Positions 52,794 to 63,259 of a DNA stretch of 64,000 nt are shown piece after piece. The stretch spans positions 124,001-188,000 of the forward strand of contig CAVWCW010000016.1 in assembly GCA_963753615.1 (NCBI GenBank), in the 5' to 3' direction. A program made the translations under genes and the position numbers. The notes under the pieces were generated by a model. It was not told the DNA's origin, did no database searches, and worked only from the letters and a program-made list of their open reading frames with translations. Positions within the stretch are counted from its first letter, which is position 1. Each line of letters opens with the position of its first letter. This stretch comes from CAVWCW01 sp963753615 (lineage in GTDB: Bacteria > Pseudomonadota > Gammaproteobacteria > Chromatiales > Chromatiaceae).

Positions 52794-52919
52794 CCGAACC
52801 GTTATAAATGCGTGAGGACGTCGTGAGCGTGGCGAGGTGATCCTGTAACCGTGCCGCAGCTCTGGGGCTGCGGCCGGCGCCGATTAAGGCGATTACCCGA
52901 AACCGGAAGGAGACCCAAC

Positions 52920-53375
52920 ATGCTACGCAGATATTCCCCGCTCTTTTTCACCCTGTTGCTGGCAGCTGCCGCGAACCTCCAGGCTGATCCCGGCAAACCC
53001 AACTTCATGCCCTCCTTATGGGGTGACGGCGAAGTCTGGGGTACCAAGGGCACCACCACTTTGCCGGCACCCAACGCCCACAACCTCCAGTCTTTCGACC
53101 TGCTGTATGTTGTCACCAATTCGAATAACCCCGAGGGCCAATTACCCGTGGCCGAGGCTGCCCCCGGTAACCGGGATTACAATGGTGGGCGCTGGTTTAC
53201 CCACACGGTGGAATGGACCGAAGCGGGCTTTCTCGATCACGGTATCCTGCCTATCCTCAAGTCGTCCGATGACATTATGACGCATGAGGCGCTGGGGCAT
53301 CTGGCGATCACCGCGGGTTCCTTTCCCGGCGGACCACCGGTGTATTTCCAGTGTCCGATGTTGCCGGTCAAATAG
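52920..53375 (+). CDS. Small secreted protein of unknown function
   Basis: A 151-residue protein with a signal peptide (LRRYSPLFFTLLLAAAANLQA) and AAGGAG before the ATG. The mature part contains MPSLWGDGEVWGTKGTTTLP, NLQSFDLLYVVTNSNNPEGQ and HTVEWTEAGFLDHGILPILK. No cysteine pair or binding motif stands out, except one Cys near the C-terminus (FQCPMLPVK). It follows the kinase by about 125 bases, so it may be a target or sensor partner of the two-component system. I do not recognise the family. Confidence 0.65.
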   Translation: MLRRYSPLFFTLLLAAAANLQADPGKPNFMPSLWGDGEVWGTKGTTTLPAPNAHNLQSFDLLYVVTNSNNPEGQLPVAEAAPGNRDYNGGRWFTHTVEWTEAGFLDHGILPILKSSDDIMTHEALGHLAITAGSFPGGPPVYFQCPMLPVK

Positions 53376-53433
53376 GCAATCTCGGTCCACGCAACCGGGA
53401 CCGTCTACCGACGGCCCCGTCGCGTAACGAGAT

Positions 53434-53721
53434 CCTAGAAAGAGCAGTTGACCGCTCCATTTTGAACGTAAGGTACTGAAATGCAGCAACAAGCCTTCGC
53501 TTCATGTCGTCACCGATTTGGTGACCCACGCTACGGCGCGTACGCCACGCTTGCGGCGGCGCATGGTCCGGTCCTGTTCCAGACAGAACCTGACATTTCC
53601 CACATCCCTGTGGGTCGCTGCGTTGCAACTCCTTGGAATAGATTGACTATTCCGCGTCGTTGCGCCTTGCCCTACACCCCCGCAAGCGCACCCTACACCC
53701 CGTCCAACTGCTCTTTCTAGG
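53434..53721. mobile_element. MITE-like element, copy B
   Basis: A 288-base unit with the same perfect 17-base inverted ends as copy A (CCTAGAAAGAGCAGTTG), in inverted orientation. It differs from copy A mainly by about 51 bases inserted near its middle, which themselves contain a short hairpin (CCCACATCCCTGTGGG). One end lies about 12 bases past the stop of the TlpA-like gene. Confidence 0.8.
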
Positions 53722-53733
53722 TTGATCGGAGTT

Positions 53734-54288
53734 CTACTTGCCAAGGGGCGGTTGTTCCGCCAGTCGTTCCAGCATATTCGATGATGTCGGCACGGTCCCA
53801 CTCCAAGGGGCCGCGCCCAATGTAGCGGGCCCGACCGCTAGGGTCGAGCACGTAGGTGGTGGGCGGACATTGGCACCCCAGTCCTCGAATACGGCGCTGT
53901 CCTTGTCGAGCAGGACGGGGAAATCGACGTCGAGGCGCTTCACCGTTGTCTGTACCCTTCTCTTGGCCTCTCCCACGTTAATCGCGATCACGGCGAAGGG
54001 CCTGTCGCTCATCTCCTCGGCAAGTCGCTGGATGCTCGGCATCTCCACAATGCAAGGCCTGCACCAACTTGCCCAGAAGTTGACCAGTACCACTTTCCCC
54101 GCGAAATCGTCCAGGCTGCGTTGCTGGCCGTCGATATCCGGTAGGCTGAACTGAAGCTTCGACCCGTCAGGCACCTCCGACAGTTCCCCCGCGGCCGCAT
54201 GCAGCGGGCCAAACCAGAGCGCCGAGACGACCGCAAGGGTCGACAACCTCTGAAAAACGCAAATCAGTTTCTTCGTCGCGGGAATCAT
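53734..54288 (-). CDS. TlpA/ResA-like thioredoxin-fold protein (frameshifted)
   Basis: An exported protein of about 185 residues with a signal segment (TLAVVSALWFGPLHAAAG). The AhpC/TSA-Redoxin domain has KVVLVNFWASWCRPCIVEMP, with the redox motif WCRPC and the following PSIQRLAEEM. FPVLLDKDSAVFEDWGANV precedes a frame change; TTYVLDPSGRARYIGRGPLE then continues in another frame before the path returns to MLERLAEQPPLGK. It is probably a periplasmic disulfide reductase for cytochrome c maturation or similar. It stands alone. The 3' end abuts the MITE. Confidence 0.8.
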   Translation of the reverse strand: MIPATKKLICVFQRLSTLAVVSALWFGPLHAAAGELSEVPDGSKLQFSLPDIDGQQRSLDDFAGKVVLVNFWASWCRPCIVEMPSIQRLAEEMSDRPFAVIAINVGEAKRRVQTTVKRLDVDFPVLLDKDSAVFEDWGANVRPPPTCSTLAVGPATLGAAPWSGTVPTSSNMLERLAEQPPLGK

Positions 54289-55180
54289 TTGCCCTGATCC
54301 TCCTGTGGTGCGGCGCTGGATGGCATTACCAGGGCTGCTCCGGAGCGCTTCGCTCTACCGATTGGTTGGCGGCGCCCGATAGACGAGGCCGCACGATTGA
54401 TCTTCACAAGAGTTTGTAACACGGAAACATCAACGGGCCAAAAGCGCTTTCACGGCACGGGCGCCATCCCTGCTCAAGCCGCCAGTAGAATCCTACCCCC
54501 CAACCAAGAATATAAGCGCGGCCACCAAGACCTGTCTGCGGACAGGCCCCCACCAACCCTGGATCTCCAGAACCGAGCGCAGGCGAGCAAGCAACGGCCC
54601 CCCTTCTCAGTAGCCCGCGGGTACAAGGCAGGGTGCATACGGGTTGACTCCCGCGCGGCCGGCGCTCAACGCGTCCCGATCGGAGTTCGGGGCTGGGGCG
54701 GATCTGACACCCGCGTTCCGCGACCCCGGATCGTCCAAAGTCCCTCGGACTTGCAGACGGGGGCCGCCACCTTTCTATGGTGAAAGAGCCAAAATTACCG
54801 TTCCGACGCCCGCCGGACTTCGGGTTTTTCCCGCCGGTCGGTCGGAACTAGCGGATTATACGGTCCGCGAATCAGCCCGTCGGGGCCATTCCCGACACAT
54901 CAAGAGCAACGAGCCGGCGCTTGGCCAGGCGGATCGCGGGGCAGGCTGGCTGTCCCTTGACAATGTTCACTAGCGTCGCAGCTGCTGTTCTTTGGAATGG
55001 TGTGGCCGATCTAGTGGTCAAGCCCGGGTACTGTGGGACTCGGGCGGTCACGGGTTGTTGTCAGCATCGCCTATGGGCATCGCCGAGACCGAGCCCTGGC
55101 TGTCGAGCGGGCGCCGTCTCTACGGCAACCGCCGTGGACCCCAGCCTCCGCGGCGAGGTACGCCCGAAGTTGGCAGAATC
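54289..55180. other. Gene-free stretch before the osmoprotectant genes
   Basis: Nearly 900 bases without a supportable gene; the frames present are GC-rich artefacts. A TTGACA lies at about 54957. I cannot place a matching -10 box with confidence. Confidence 0.4.
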
Positions 55181-56379
55181 ATGAGCGATAAGCTGGTCGT
55201 CAAACCTCTACAAGATCTTCGGCCCGGACCCCGATGAAGCCATGCGGCTCCTGGAGGAAGGCCTTTCCAAGGACGAGATCTTCGCGCGCACCCGCACCAC
55301 CGTCGGCGTGCGGGATGCGGATTTCGCGATTCGCGAGGGCGAGGTATTCGTCGTCATGGGCCTCTCGGGGTCGGGCAAGTCGACCCTGGTGCGCATGCTC
55401 AACCGCCTGATCGAGCCGACCCGCGGGCAGGTGCTGCTCGACGGCGAGGACGTCACGGCCATGGACAAGAAGGCGCTCATCGCGCATGCGCCGCACACAG
55501 ATGAGCATGGTCTTCCAGTCCTTCGCCCTGCTCCCCCACAGGACGGTGGCCGAGAACGCCGCCTTCGGGCTGGAGGTATCCGGGCGCAGCCGTGCGCAGC
55601 AGCGCGAGCGGGCCCTGCAGGCGCTGGAAACGGTGGGCCTGCAGGCCGTGGCCGACAGCTACCCGGACGAGCTCTCGGGCGGCATGCAGCAGCGCGTCGG
55701 GCTCGCCCGGGCGCTGGCGACCGAGGCGCCGATCCTGCTCATGGACGAGGCGTTCTCCGCCCTCGACCCGCTGATCCGCACCGAGATGCAGGACGAGCTG
55801 GTGCGCCTGCAGCAGACGCGAGGCCCAGACCATCGTCTTCATCTCCCACGACCTGGACGAGGCCATCCGCATCGGCGACCGCATCGCCATCATGGAGGGC
55901 GGCGCGGTGGTGCAGATCGGCACGCCCGAGGAGATCGTCACCAGCCCGGCCAACGAGTACGTGCGCTCCTTCTTCTACGGGGTGGACGTCAGCAAGGTCT
56001 TCAACGCCGGCGAATCGCCGAGAACAAGGCGCTGAACGCTGTTTCAGCGCACCGGGGTCAACGTGCGCGCCGCCCTGGCCCAGCTGCGCGACCACTCCCG
56101 GAACCTCGGCGTGGTCCTGGAGCAGGGCCGACAGCTACCGGGGCATGGTCAGCGTCAACAGCCTCGCCGCGGCCGCTCGGCAGCGACGGCGAGCCGCGCT
56201 GGGACGACGCCTTCATCCGCGTCGGTCCGGCCCGCGCCCCACGACACTGGACCTCGAATGCGGTGCTGAGCATGGTGGCCGCAAGCGAGTACCCGGTGCC
56301 GGTGATCGACGAGACGGGCCACTACCTGGGGATCATCGACAAGAAGATCCTGCTCCAGACCCTGGACAGGGCGGGCTGA
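55181..56379 (+). CDS. proV: Glycine betaine/proline ABC transporter ATPase ProV (frameshifted)
   Basis: The ATPase of an OpuA/ProU importer. Summed frames give MSDKLVVK, the ProV-specific EEGLSKDEIFARTRTTVGV, Walker A in MGLSGSGKSTLVRMLNRLI, QMSMVFQSFALLPHRTVAEN (Q-loop), the signature LSGGMQQRVGLARALATEA, Walker B ILLMDEAFSALDPLIRTEM, and a C-terminal CBS pair (GMVSVNSLAAA, YPVPVIDETGHYLGIIDKK). Frame changes occur near 55208, 55485, 55819, 56023, 56045, 56128 and probably 56165. No domain is missing. It starts the proV-proW-proX set. Confidence 0.85.
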
Positions 56380-56382
56380 GCC

Positions 56383-57253
56383 ATGACCGACGGCATACCC
56401 GATTACCGGATCCCCGTCGGCGACTGGGTCGAGGCCGGGGTCGACTGGGTGCAGGACAACTTCACCGGCGTGCTCGACGGCGTCGTCCGACGGCCTGGGC
56501 CTGGTGATCGGCTCCTTCGAGGATGCCTGCTGGCGCTCCCGCCGCTGCTGCTCGCGGCACTGATCGTCGCGCTCGCCTGGTGGCGCGTCGGCTGGCGCTT
56601 CGGCCTCTTCGCCCTGGCGGCCATGGCGCTGCATCTTCGGCATGGACATCTGGAAGGAGACCGTCACCACCCTGGCCCTCGTGATCGGCTCCAGCCTGGT
56701 GGCGCTGGCCATCGGCATCCCCATCGGTATCGCGATGGCCCGCAGCGATACCGTCGAGGCCATCGCCCGGCCGGTCCTGGATTTGATGCAGACCATGCCG
56801 CCCTTCGTGTACCTGATCCCGGCGGCCATCTTCTTCGGCCTGGGCAAGGTGCCCGGTGCCATCGCCACCTTGATCTTCGCCATGCCGCCGGCGGTGCGCC
56901 TGACCAATCTCGGTATCCGCCAGGTCAGCCGCGAGCATGTCGAGGCCGGACAGGCCTTCGGCTGCACCGACCGCCAGTTGCTGTTCAAGGTTCAGCTGCC
57001 CCTGGCCATGCCGTCCATCATGGCCGGCATCAACCAGACCCTCATGCTGGCCCTGTCCATGGTGGTCATCGCCTCCATGATCGGCGCCGGCGGACTCGGC
57101 AATACGGTGCTCACGGGCATTCAGCGCCTCAACGTCGGACTCGGCTTCGAGGGCGGGCTGGGTGTCGTGCTGCTGGCCATCCTGCTCGACCGCATCACCC
57201 AGAGCTTCGGCCGGAAAGCGGGGCGGCCCCGCGGATGCGCGGTCCGCGTCTGA
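56383..57253 (+). CDS. proW: Glycine betaine/proline ABC transporter permease ProW (frameshifted)
   Basis: An integral membrane permease starting MTDGIPDYRIPVGDWVEAGV four bases after proV. The N-terminal helices are read across shifts near 56488, 56525 and 56631. The permease core is intact in one frame: WKETVTTLALVIGSSLVALA, MQTMPPFVYLIPAAIFFGLG, the EAA-type loop with EHVEAGQAFGCTDRQLLFKV, and VVIASMIGAGGLGNTVLTGI. The last residues (after LLDRITQSFGRKA) look normal for the family. It forms the channel of the ProVWX importer. Confidence 0.85.
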
Positions 57254-57376
57254 CTGCGGTCGCATCAGACAAGACCTTCGGCAGGACCAAGCCTCGACGC
57301 GTCAGAGCGCCTGAACCGAGCATCGAGCGCTTCAGCGGTCAGCATCGCACGCAAACCAAAGGAGAAACCACATGCC

Positions 57377-58239
57377 ATGAGAATCCTCAGCAAGCTGCTG
57401 ATTGCCGCCGTGCTGACCCTGGGGCTCGGCTCCGCCGCCGCTGGCCAAGGAGACCGATCAAGATCGGCTGGACCGCCTGGTCCGACGCCGAATTCGTCAC
57501 CAAGCTGGCCAAGCGCATCCTCGAGGAGCGCATGGGCTACGAGGTCGAGCTGCTGCAGACGGATATCGCTCCCCAGTACCAGGGGCTCGCCACCGGCAGC
57601 ATCGACATCATGCTCATGTCCTGGCAGCCGGGCACCCACGAGGACTACGTCAAGAAGGTCGGCGCCAAGGTGGTCAACCTGGGCCTGCTCTACACCCACG
57701 CCCGCCTCGGCTGGGTGGTGCCGAACTACATCCCCGAGGGCGACCTCAAGTCCATCGAAGACCTCAAGAAGCCCGAGGTGCGCGAGAAGCTCGACGGCAC
57801 CATCACGGGCATCGACCCGGGCGCGGGTCTGACGCGTCTGTCCAAGCAGGCCATCGAGGACTATGGCCTGGACTACGAGCTGCAGATCTCCTCCGGCGCC
57901 GGCATGACCGCAGCCCTGGAGCGCGCCGTGCGTCGCGACGAGTGGATCGTGGTCACCGGCTGGAGTCCGCACTGGATGTTCGGCGCCTACGACCTGCGCT
58001 ACCTGGACGATCCCAAGGGCGTGCTGGGCAGCTTCGAGCGCGTCCATGCGGTCGCGCGCCTGGGCTTCTACCAGGACCAGGTGGAGGCCGCCGGCTTCTT
58101 CTCGCGCATGCAGATCCCCATCGACGACCTGCAGAAGGCCATGTACGACGCCCAGGAGACCTCCTACGAGGAGGCCGTCACCAGGTACATCGAGAACAAC
58201 GAGAAGCGGATGGACTACTGGGTGACCGGCGAGCTGTGA
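57377..58239 (+). CDS. proX: Glycine betaine-binding periplasmic protein ProX (frameshifted near the signal peptide)
   Basis: The signal peptide MRILSKLLIAAVLTLGLGSAAA is in one frame and the mature protein in another, with the change near 57445. The mature part is an OpuAC-type binding protein: IKIGWTAWSDAEFVTKLAKR, LMSWQPGTHEDYVKKVGAKV, the TGIDPGAGLTRLSKQAIEDY hinge, and WIVVTGWSPHWMFGAYDLRY. Trp residues in GWTAW, MSWQP and TGWSPHW are placed to form the aromatic box that binds the trimethylammonium group. It ends YWVTGEL. It delivers betaine to ProVW. Confidence 0.88.
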
Positions 58240-58389
58240 GCCAGCCAGCGCAAACCGGCGGAGCCAGCTGCACGCCGTGCGACGACCACTGGATGCACTC
58301 CGCGCGAGAACAGGAACATTGACATCCACCATCGGGCAGCGGCAAGACGCCGCATTGCGGGTCACTCGCCCTGGTCGGGCGCAGTCGGC

Positions 58390-59760
58390 ATGATGTCCTG
58401 TCCTCGCAGTCCCGGCCGACTGAGCGCCGGTACGGCGCCGACGCTGGAGCGGCGCGTCGCGGAACTCAACCGCGAGCTGGAACAGGCGAAGCAGGAGCTT
58501 GAGCGCCGCCAGGCGGGAGCAGGCCGCCGCCAAGCAGGAGGAGGCGACGCCCACACCGAGGCGGAGACCGGCCTTGCCGGTAGCCGACGAGCGCCGGAAC
58601 CGGACAAGATCAAGATCGGGCCGGTCACCATCGGCGGCGCCATGCGCGTCAACTATGTCCTCGGCAGCTACCCCGGCGGCGGCGACGGCCCCAACCGGGG
58701 CGGCAACGGCGGAAACTTCGAGCTCGATACCTTCCGCATCAATATGGGGCTGGACTACGAGCAGGTGATCGGCAAGCTGGAGTACCGCTGGTACAACGGC
58801 TACAACTTCCTGCACACCGGCTGGCTCGGCTACGAGTTCGACGACGACAAGCCAGATCCAGGTGGGGGTGACTCGGGTGCCCTTCGGCCCCGGCCCCTAC
58901 GGGGTCTCCCAGAGCTGGTTCTTCGACCAGCACTACTACGTCGGGCTCGCCGACGACATGGACCTCGGCGTCAAGTACGTCACCAAGCGCGGCAACTGGG
59001 ACCTGGACCTCGCCTATTTCGTCAGCAGCGAGGGCAACTGGAACGGCACCAGCGAGGACAGCGCCCGCTACAGCTATGACGCGGTGAAATGGACCTCGGC
59101 CCTGGACGAGGACGGCAACCTGGTCAGCGCGCCGGTCAACGGCTACGAGGAGCGCAACCAGTTCAACCTCCGCGCCATCTACAGCTTCGACGACATGGCG
59201 GTGCCGACCGATCTGGGCGTGTCGCTGCAGTACGGTCAGCTCAAGGGCAAGCGCGCCGACGACGGCCATCACTGGGCGGCCTCGGCGCACATGGTCAACC
59301 AGATCGGCAACTTCAAGCTCGCCAGCCAGCTGACCCGCTACGAGATACGACATCGACGGCGACAACCCCTGGGGTACGGATACCCTGATTCCCATGGGCG
59401 CCTACGACTTCGCCTGGCCGGTGGCCACCAAGGCCTGGATCCCGGCAGTGTCGCTGAGCTACCAGCTACGAGACCCCGCAGATCCGCTGGCTCGACTACG
59501 TGCTGCCCTACGTGGAGTACAGCAGCATCGTCAAGGACGAGAGCGACTTCAACAACAGCCAGATGGTGACCCTGGGCGCGGCCTGGGCCAGCGGCGGCTG
59601 GTACATCTACAGCGACCTGGTCTACTCCAACGGCAACTACTTCGTCGGCGACGACGGCGACAACTACTCCAATATCTTCGACGGGGTCGGCGACTTCGGC
59701 GTGACCGGCAACGACAAGTGGAACTACCGCTTCAACATCAACTTCGGCTACTACTTCTGA
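58390..59760 (+). CDS. Outer-membrane porin linked to betaine uptake (frameshifted)
   Basis: A beta-barrel of about 450 residues with an N-terminal coiled coil (LERRVAELNRELEQAKQELE) and Ala/Glu-rich linker. Barrel strands follow: GPVTIGGAMRVNYVLGSYPG, VIGKLEYRWYNGYNFLHTGW, IQVGVTRVPFGPGPYGVSQS, MDLGVKYVTKRGNWDLDLAY and a C-terminal strand ending NINFGYYF with the terminal Phe typical of BAM substrates. Shifts lie near 58515, 58855, 59345 and 59467. The signal peptide is not clearly readable because of another likely indel before 58440. Its place between proX and the BCCT gene suggests betaine or choline passage. Confidence 0.72.
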
Positions 59761-59772
59761 CCAGGTGAACCC

Positions 59773-61597
59773 ATGAGCCATCTCACCCACGAACAGACCG
59801 CCCGCGAAAAAAAGGCCTTCGCCGAAAAGCTGAAACGCATCGAAGCCGAAGCGCGGAAGAAGGCGATCCGTGACCGCGAGCCTTTCAGGGGCCTGCAGAT
59901 TGCCCCGACCGCTTCGTTCGAGGACGATGCCGAGGGCCGGGAGCCGGGCGACGAGAACTGGACCGGATTCGGCTTCGACGTGCACCCGCACGTCACTTTC
60001 CTGTCGACCTTGGTGCTGGTCGTCTTCATCCTGCTGACCCTGATGTTCCAGGAGGACGCCGAGCGCGTTCTTCAAGGCGGCCATGGAGGTGATCACCAGC
60101 AAGACGGGTTGGTTCCTGATTCTGGTGTCCAACCTGTTCATCCTGGCGGCCGTTCTATTTCGCCTTCAGCCGCTTCGGGCAGATCCGCATCGGCGGTGTC
60201 GACGCCAAGCCGGAGTTTTCCACCCTCGGCCTGGTTCGCCATGCTGCTCAGCGCCGGCATGGGCATCGGCCTGATGTTCTGGAGCGTGGGCGAGCCCATG
60301 TACCACTACGCTTCGCCCTCGCCGATGTTCGACGAATTTCAGGCGGAGACCCCGGCGGCAGCGCAGGCGGCCATGGGCGTCACCTACTTTCACTGGGGCC
60401 TGCACCCCTGGGCCATCTATGCCATCGTCGGCCTCGGGCTGGCCTTCTTCGCCTACAATCGCGGCCTTCCGCTGACCATCCGTTCGGTCTTCTACCCGCT
60501 GCTGGGCGACCGGATCTACGGCTTCTGGGGCAACCTGATCGACGTGCTCTCGGTGCTGGCCACCCTGGTGGGCCTGGCCACCTCGCTGGGGCTCGGGGTC
60601 AAGCAGATCAACGCCGGGCTGGCGCACCTGTTCGGATTCGAGATCGATGTGCGCCACCCAGGTCACCCTGATCGCGGTCATCACCGGCTTCGCTACCATG
60701 TCGGTAATGGCAGGCCTCGACGCCGGGGTCAAGCGCCTCAGCCAGGCCAATATGATTCTGGCCGCGGTCTTCATGCTGTTCCTGCTCGTGGTCGGCCCGA
60801 CCATCTATATCCTCGGCGGCTTCACCCAAAACTTCGGCTACTACCTCACCATCCTGCCCGAACTCAGCCTGTGGACCGAGACCTTCCGCGAGACCAACTG
60901 GCAGGGCTCCTGGACCGTCTTCTACTGGGCCTGGTGGATTTCCTGGTCGCCGTTCGTGGGCATGTTCATTGCCCGCATCTCCAAGGGCCGCACGGTCAAG
61001 GAATTCGTCCTCGGCGTGATCCTGATCCCGACCCTGCTTTCGTTTATCTGGATGTCGGTGTTCGGCGGTTCGGCATTGTTCCTCCAGTCCCACGGGGTCG
61101 CGGACATCGTCGCCGCGGTCAACGACGATGTGGCCACGGCCATGTTCGTGATGCTGGAGCAATTTCCGCTGGCGGGGGTGCTTTCGCTGGTCGCCGTGTT
61201 GCTGGTCACCATCTTTTTCGTCACCTCGTCGGACTCCGGCTCGCTGGTCGTGGACCACCTGACTTCGGGCGGCAAACTCGATTCCCCGGTGCCGCAAAGG
61301 GTGTTCTGGGCGGTGATGGAAGGCGTGATTGCCGCGGTGCTCTTGATCGGTGGCGGGTTGGCCACTTTGCAGACCGCGGCCGTCAGTACCGGCCTGCCGT
61401 TCGCCTTGGTGCTGCTGGTCGGCGTCTATTCCCTGTATGTCGGCTTCACCGAGGAGGCCTATGTGGAGAACGCCGTGCAGCGTGCGCTAAAGACGGCGAC
61501 GGACGACTACAAGATGCAGCAGGCGGTCACCACGGCGGTGGAAAACGGCGAGGGCGAGCCGCCGGAGCCGGCGCCGCAGCCTTCCCCGCCCGGTTGA
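59773..61597 (+). CDS. BCCT-family betaine/choline/carnitine transporter (frameshifted)
   Basis: A secondary transporter of about 607 residues with twelve helices. The cytoplasmic N-terminus MSHLTHEQTAREKKAFAEKL leads into FLSTLVLVVFILLTLMF. The BCCT core shows AMLLSAGMGIGLMFWSVGEP, TYFHWGLHPWAIYAIVGLGL, LGLGVKQINAGLAHLFGFEI, the signature SWTVFYWAWWISWSPFVGMF, and FFVTSSDSGSLVVDHLTSGG. Shifts lie near 60066, 60156, 60230 and 60653. Removing four bases from the 1,825-base span gives an open 607-codon gene. It duplicates the substrate range of ProVWX with ion-coupled uptake. Confidence 0.88.
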
Positions 61598-61737
61598 GGG
61601 TGTCCCCGGCCTGGCCGGCCCCCTCTCCGGCCGCGGTGTTGCCGCTGACCGAATCGGACGCGGGCGGCAACCCCGGTCCCGGGGTTGATGACCGGGAACC
61701 GGGTGATTAGGATGATCCTTTATCCAAGCCCTGGGAG

Positions 61738-62889
61738 ATGATGTCGGTGTTCAGTTTTTCTTTCGCAGTAAATGCCGGCCGCTATGCCGGGGTCCGCCGC
61801 CGCCAATCGGCGGCGCTTCGCTTCGCGCTTTCTGTCCTGGCGCTGGCGGCCCCACTGCTGCTATCGGCGCCAGCGAGCGCCGGCGCCGGCCATATCGCCA
61901 CCTTCTCGATCGTAGCCCGCGACCCGGCCACCGGTGACCTCGGCGTGGGCGTGCAGTCCAAGTACTTCGGGGTCGGCTGGGTGGTGCCCCATGCCAAGGC
62001 CGAGGTGGGGGCCCTAGCCACCCAGGCCCGCGGCAATATCCTCTACGGGCCCCAGGGATTGGGTCTGCTGGAGTCGGGAGTGGCGCCGGAAGTCGCCATC
62101 GAGCGCCTTTTGGCCGATGACCCCCTGCGCGAACAGCGACAGGTCGGGCTGGTGTCGGCACGCGGCGAGGCCGCCAGCTATACCGGCTCCGAGACGCTGC
62201 CCTGGTCCGGAGGCAAGACCGGCGACGGCTACGCAGTGCAGGGCAATCTGCTGGCCGGCCCAGAGGTCGTGGACGCCATGGCGGCGGCTTTCGAGACCAC
62301 CGAAGGGGAGCTTGCCGGTCGTCTGGTGGCCGCCTTGGCCGCCGGCCAGGCCGCCGGCGGAGATGCCCGCGGCCGCCAGTCCGCGGCGTTGCTGGTGGTG
62401 CGCAGCGGTGCCGGCTACATGGGCGCCAACGACCGCCTCGTGGATCTGCACGTCGAAGACCACCCGACCCCGATCAAGGAACTGCACCGGTTGCTCGGCA
62501 TCCGTTTGTCCCAGGTGGCGATCGAGAACGCCCATCGGGCGATAGAGACGGCCCGCGACAGCGATGACCTGGAACGCCGTGCCCAGGCCATTGCCGAGGC
62601 CCGGGCTCAGGCCCAAAAGGCGGTGGAACTCTACGAATTCAGCGACGCCGGCTGGGTGGCGCTGGCCGGGGCCGAGGCGGAAGGCGGAGACCTGGAGGCG
62701 GCCTCCGAGGCAGCGCGCCGAGCGCTGCTGATCAATCCGGTGCTCAAGCGCTACTCGGTGATCCCGGAGACCGGGCTCGGCATCGAGCCCGAACTGCTGT
62801 CTAAGTTGCTCGAGGACGAGCGTTTCCGCAAGGTGTGGGACGCCCTGCCGGGTGAGGATTGCGCCTGCCCGGACGCGGCCCGGCAGTGA
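61738..62889 (+). CDS. DUF1028 (Ntn-hydrolase-like) secreted protein with C-terminal TPR-like region
   Basis: A 383-residue protein with a long signal peptide (ALRFALSVLALAAPLLLSAPASAGAG, cleavage near ASA). The DUF1028 domain has HIATFSIVARDPATGDLGVG, VQSKYFGVGWVVPHAKAEVG, QGNLLAGPEVVDAMAAAFE and MGANDRLVDLHVEDHPTPIK. A helical tetratricopeptide-like region follows (ELYEFSDAGWVALAGAEAEG). DUF1028 proteins belong to the Ntn-hydrolase superfamily; their substrates are not established. GGGAG lies just before tandem ATGs at 61738 and 61741; a GTG at 61747 has better spacing. Confidence 0.85.
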   Translation: MMSVFSFSFAVNAGRYAGVRRRQSAALRFALSVLALAAPLLLSAPASAGAGHIATFSIVARDPATGDLGVGVQSKYFGVGWVVPHAKAEVGALATQARGNILYGPQGLGLLESGVAPEVAIERLLADDPLREQRQVGLVSARGEAASYTGSETLPWSGGKTGDGYAVQGNLLAGPEVVDAMAAAFETTEGELAGRLVAALAAGQAAGGDARGRQSAALLVVRSGAGYMGANDRLVDLHVEDHPTPIKELHRLLGIRLSQVAIENAHRAIETARDSDDLERRAQAIAEARAQAQKAVELYEFSDAGWVALAGAEAEGGDLEAASEAARRALLINPVLKRYSVIPETGLGIEPELLSKLLEDERFRKVWDALPGEDCACPDAARQ

Positions 62890-63259
62890 CGAAAGGCGGC
62901 CGAGGAAGGCCTCGGTCCGCGCAACACGGCGGTTTGAAGCCTTTGATTGCCGCCATCAGCCGCGGGGCCATAAGGCGGATCCGGATGGTGGTGTGCTAAC
63001 CCGGATATTTCAGTGCGCACCTGGCTGGTTCCTGCACGCCTGGGCTTGCTCTTCACCCAACCGGTAGCTACGGCTATCGATTTCGCTCCACAGCGGCGCC
63101 CAGCCGCACAGGCCCTGCGCCTGGGACGCGGTACCTGGTGAAATATCCGGGCTAAAACCAAACAGGCCCACACCGTTTCTTTCTTTATTGCCTACACTTA
63201 GGCGGTACAGAACCAGAATCCTGTTTATTGCCCGGCTCCGCCGCGGCGGAGGTGCACTC
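62890..63259. other. Intergenic stretch
   Basis: About 370 bases without a gene. A strong GGAGG near its end belongs to the next gene. Confidence 0.4.

Noticed and set aside
53481..53720. 79-codon plus-strand ORF inside MITE copy B
   Set aside because: The frame is created by the repeat and is interrupted in copy A; its residues resemble no protein.
54397..54783. 128-codon plus-strand ORF before the proV region
   Set aside because: Arg/Pro/Ser-rich translation with no ribosome-binding site or family resemblance.
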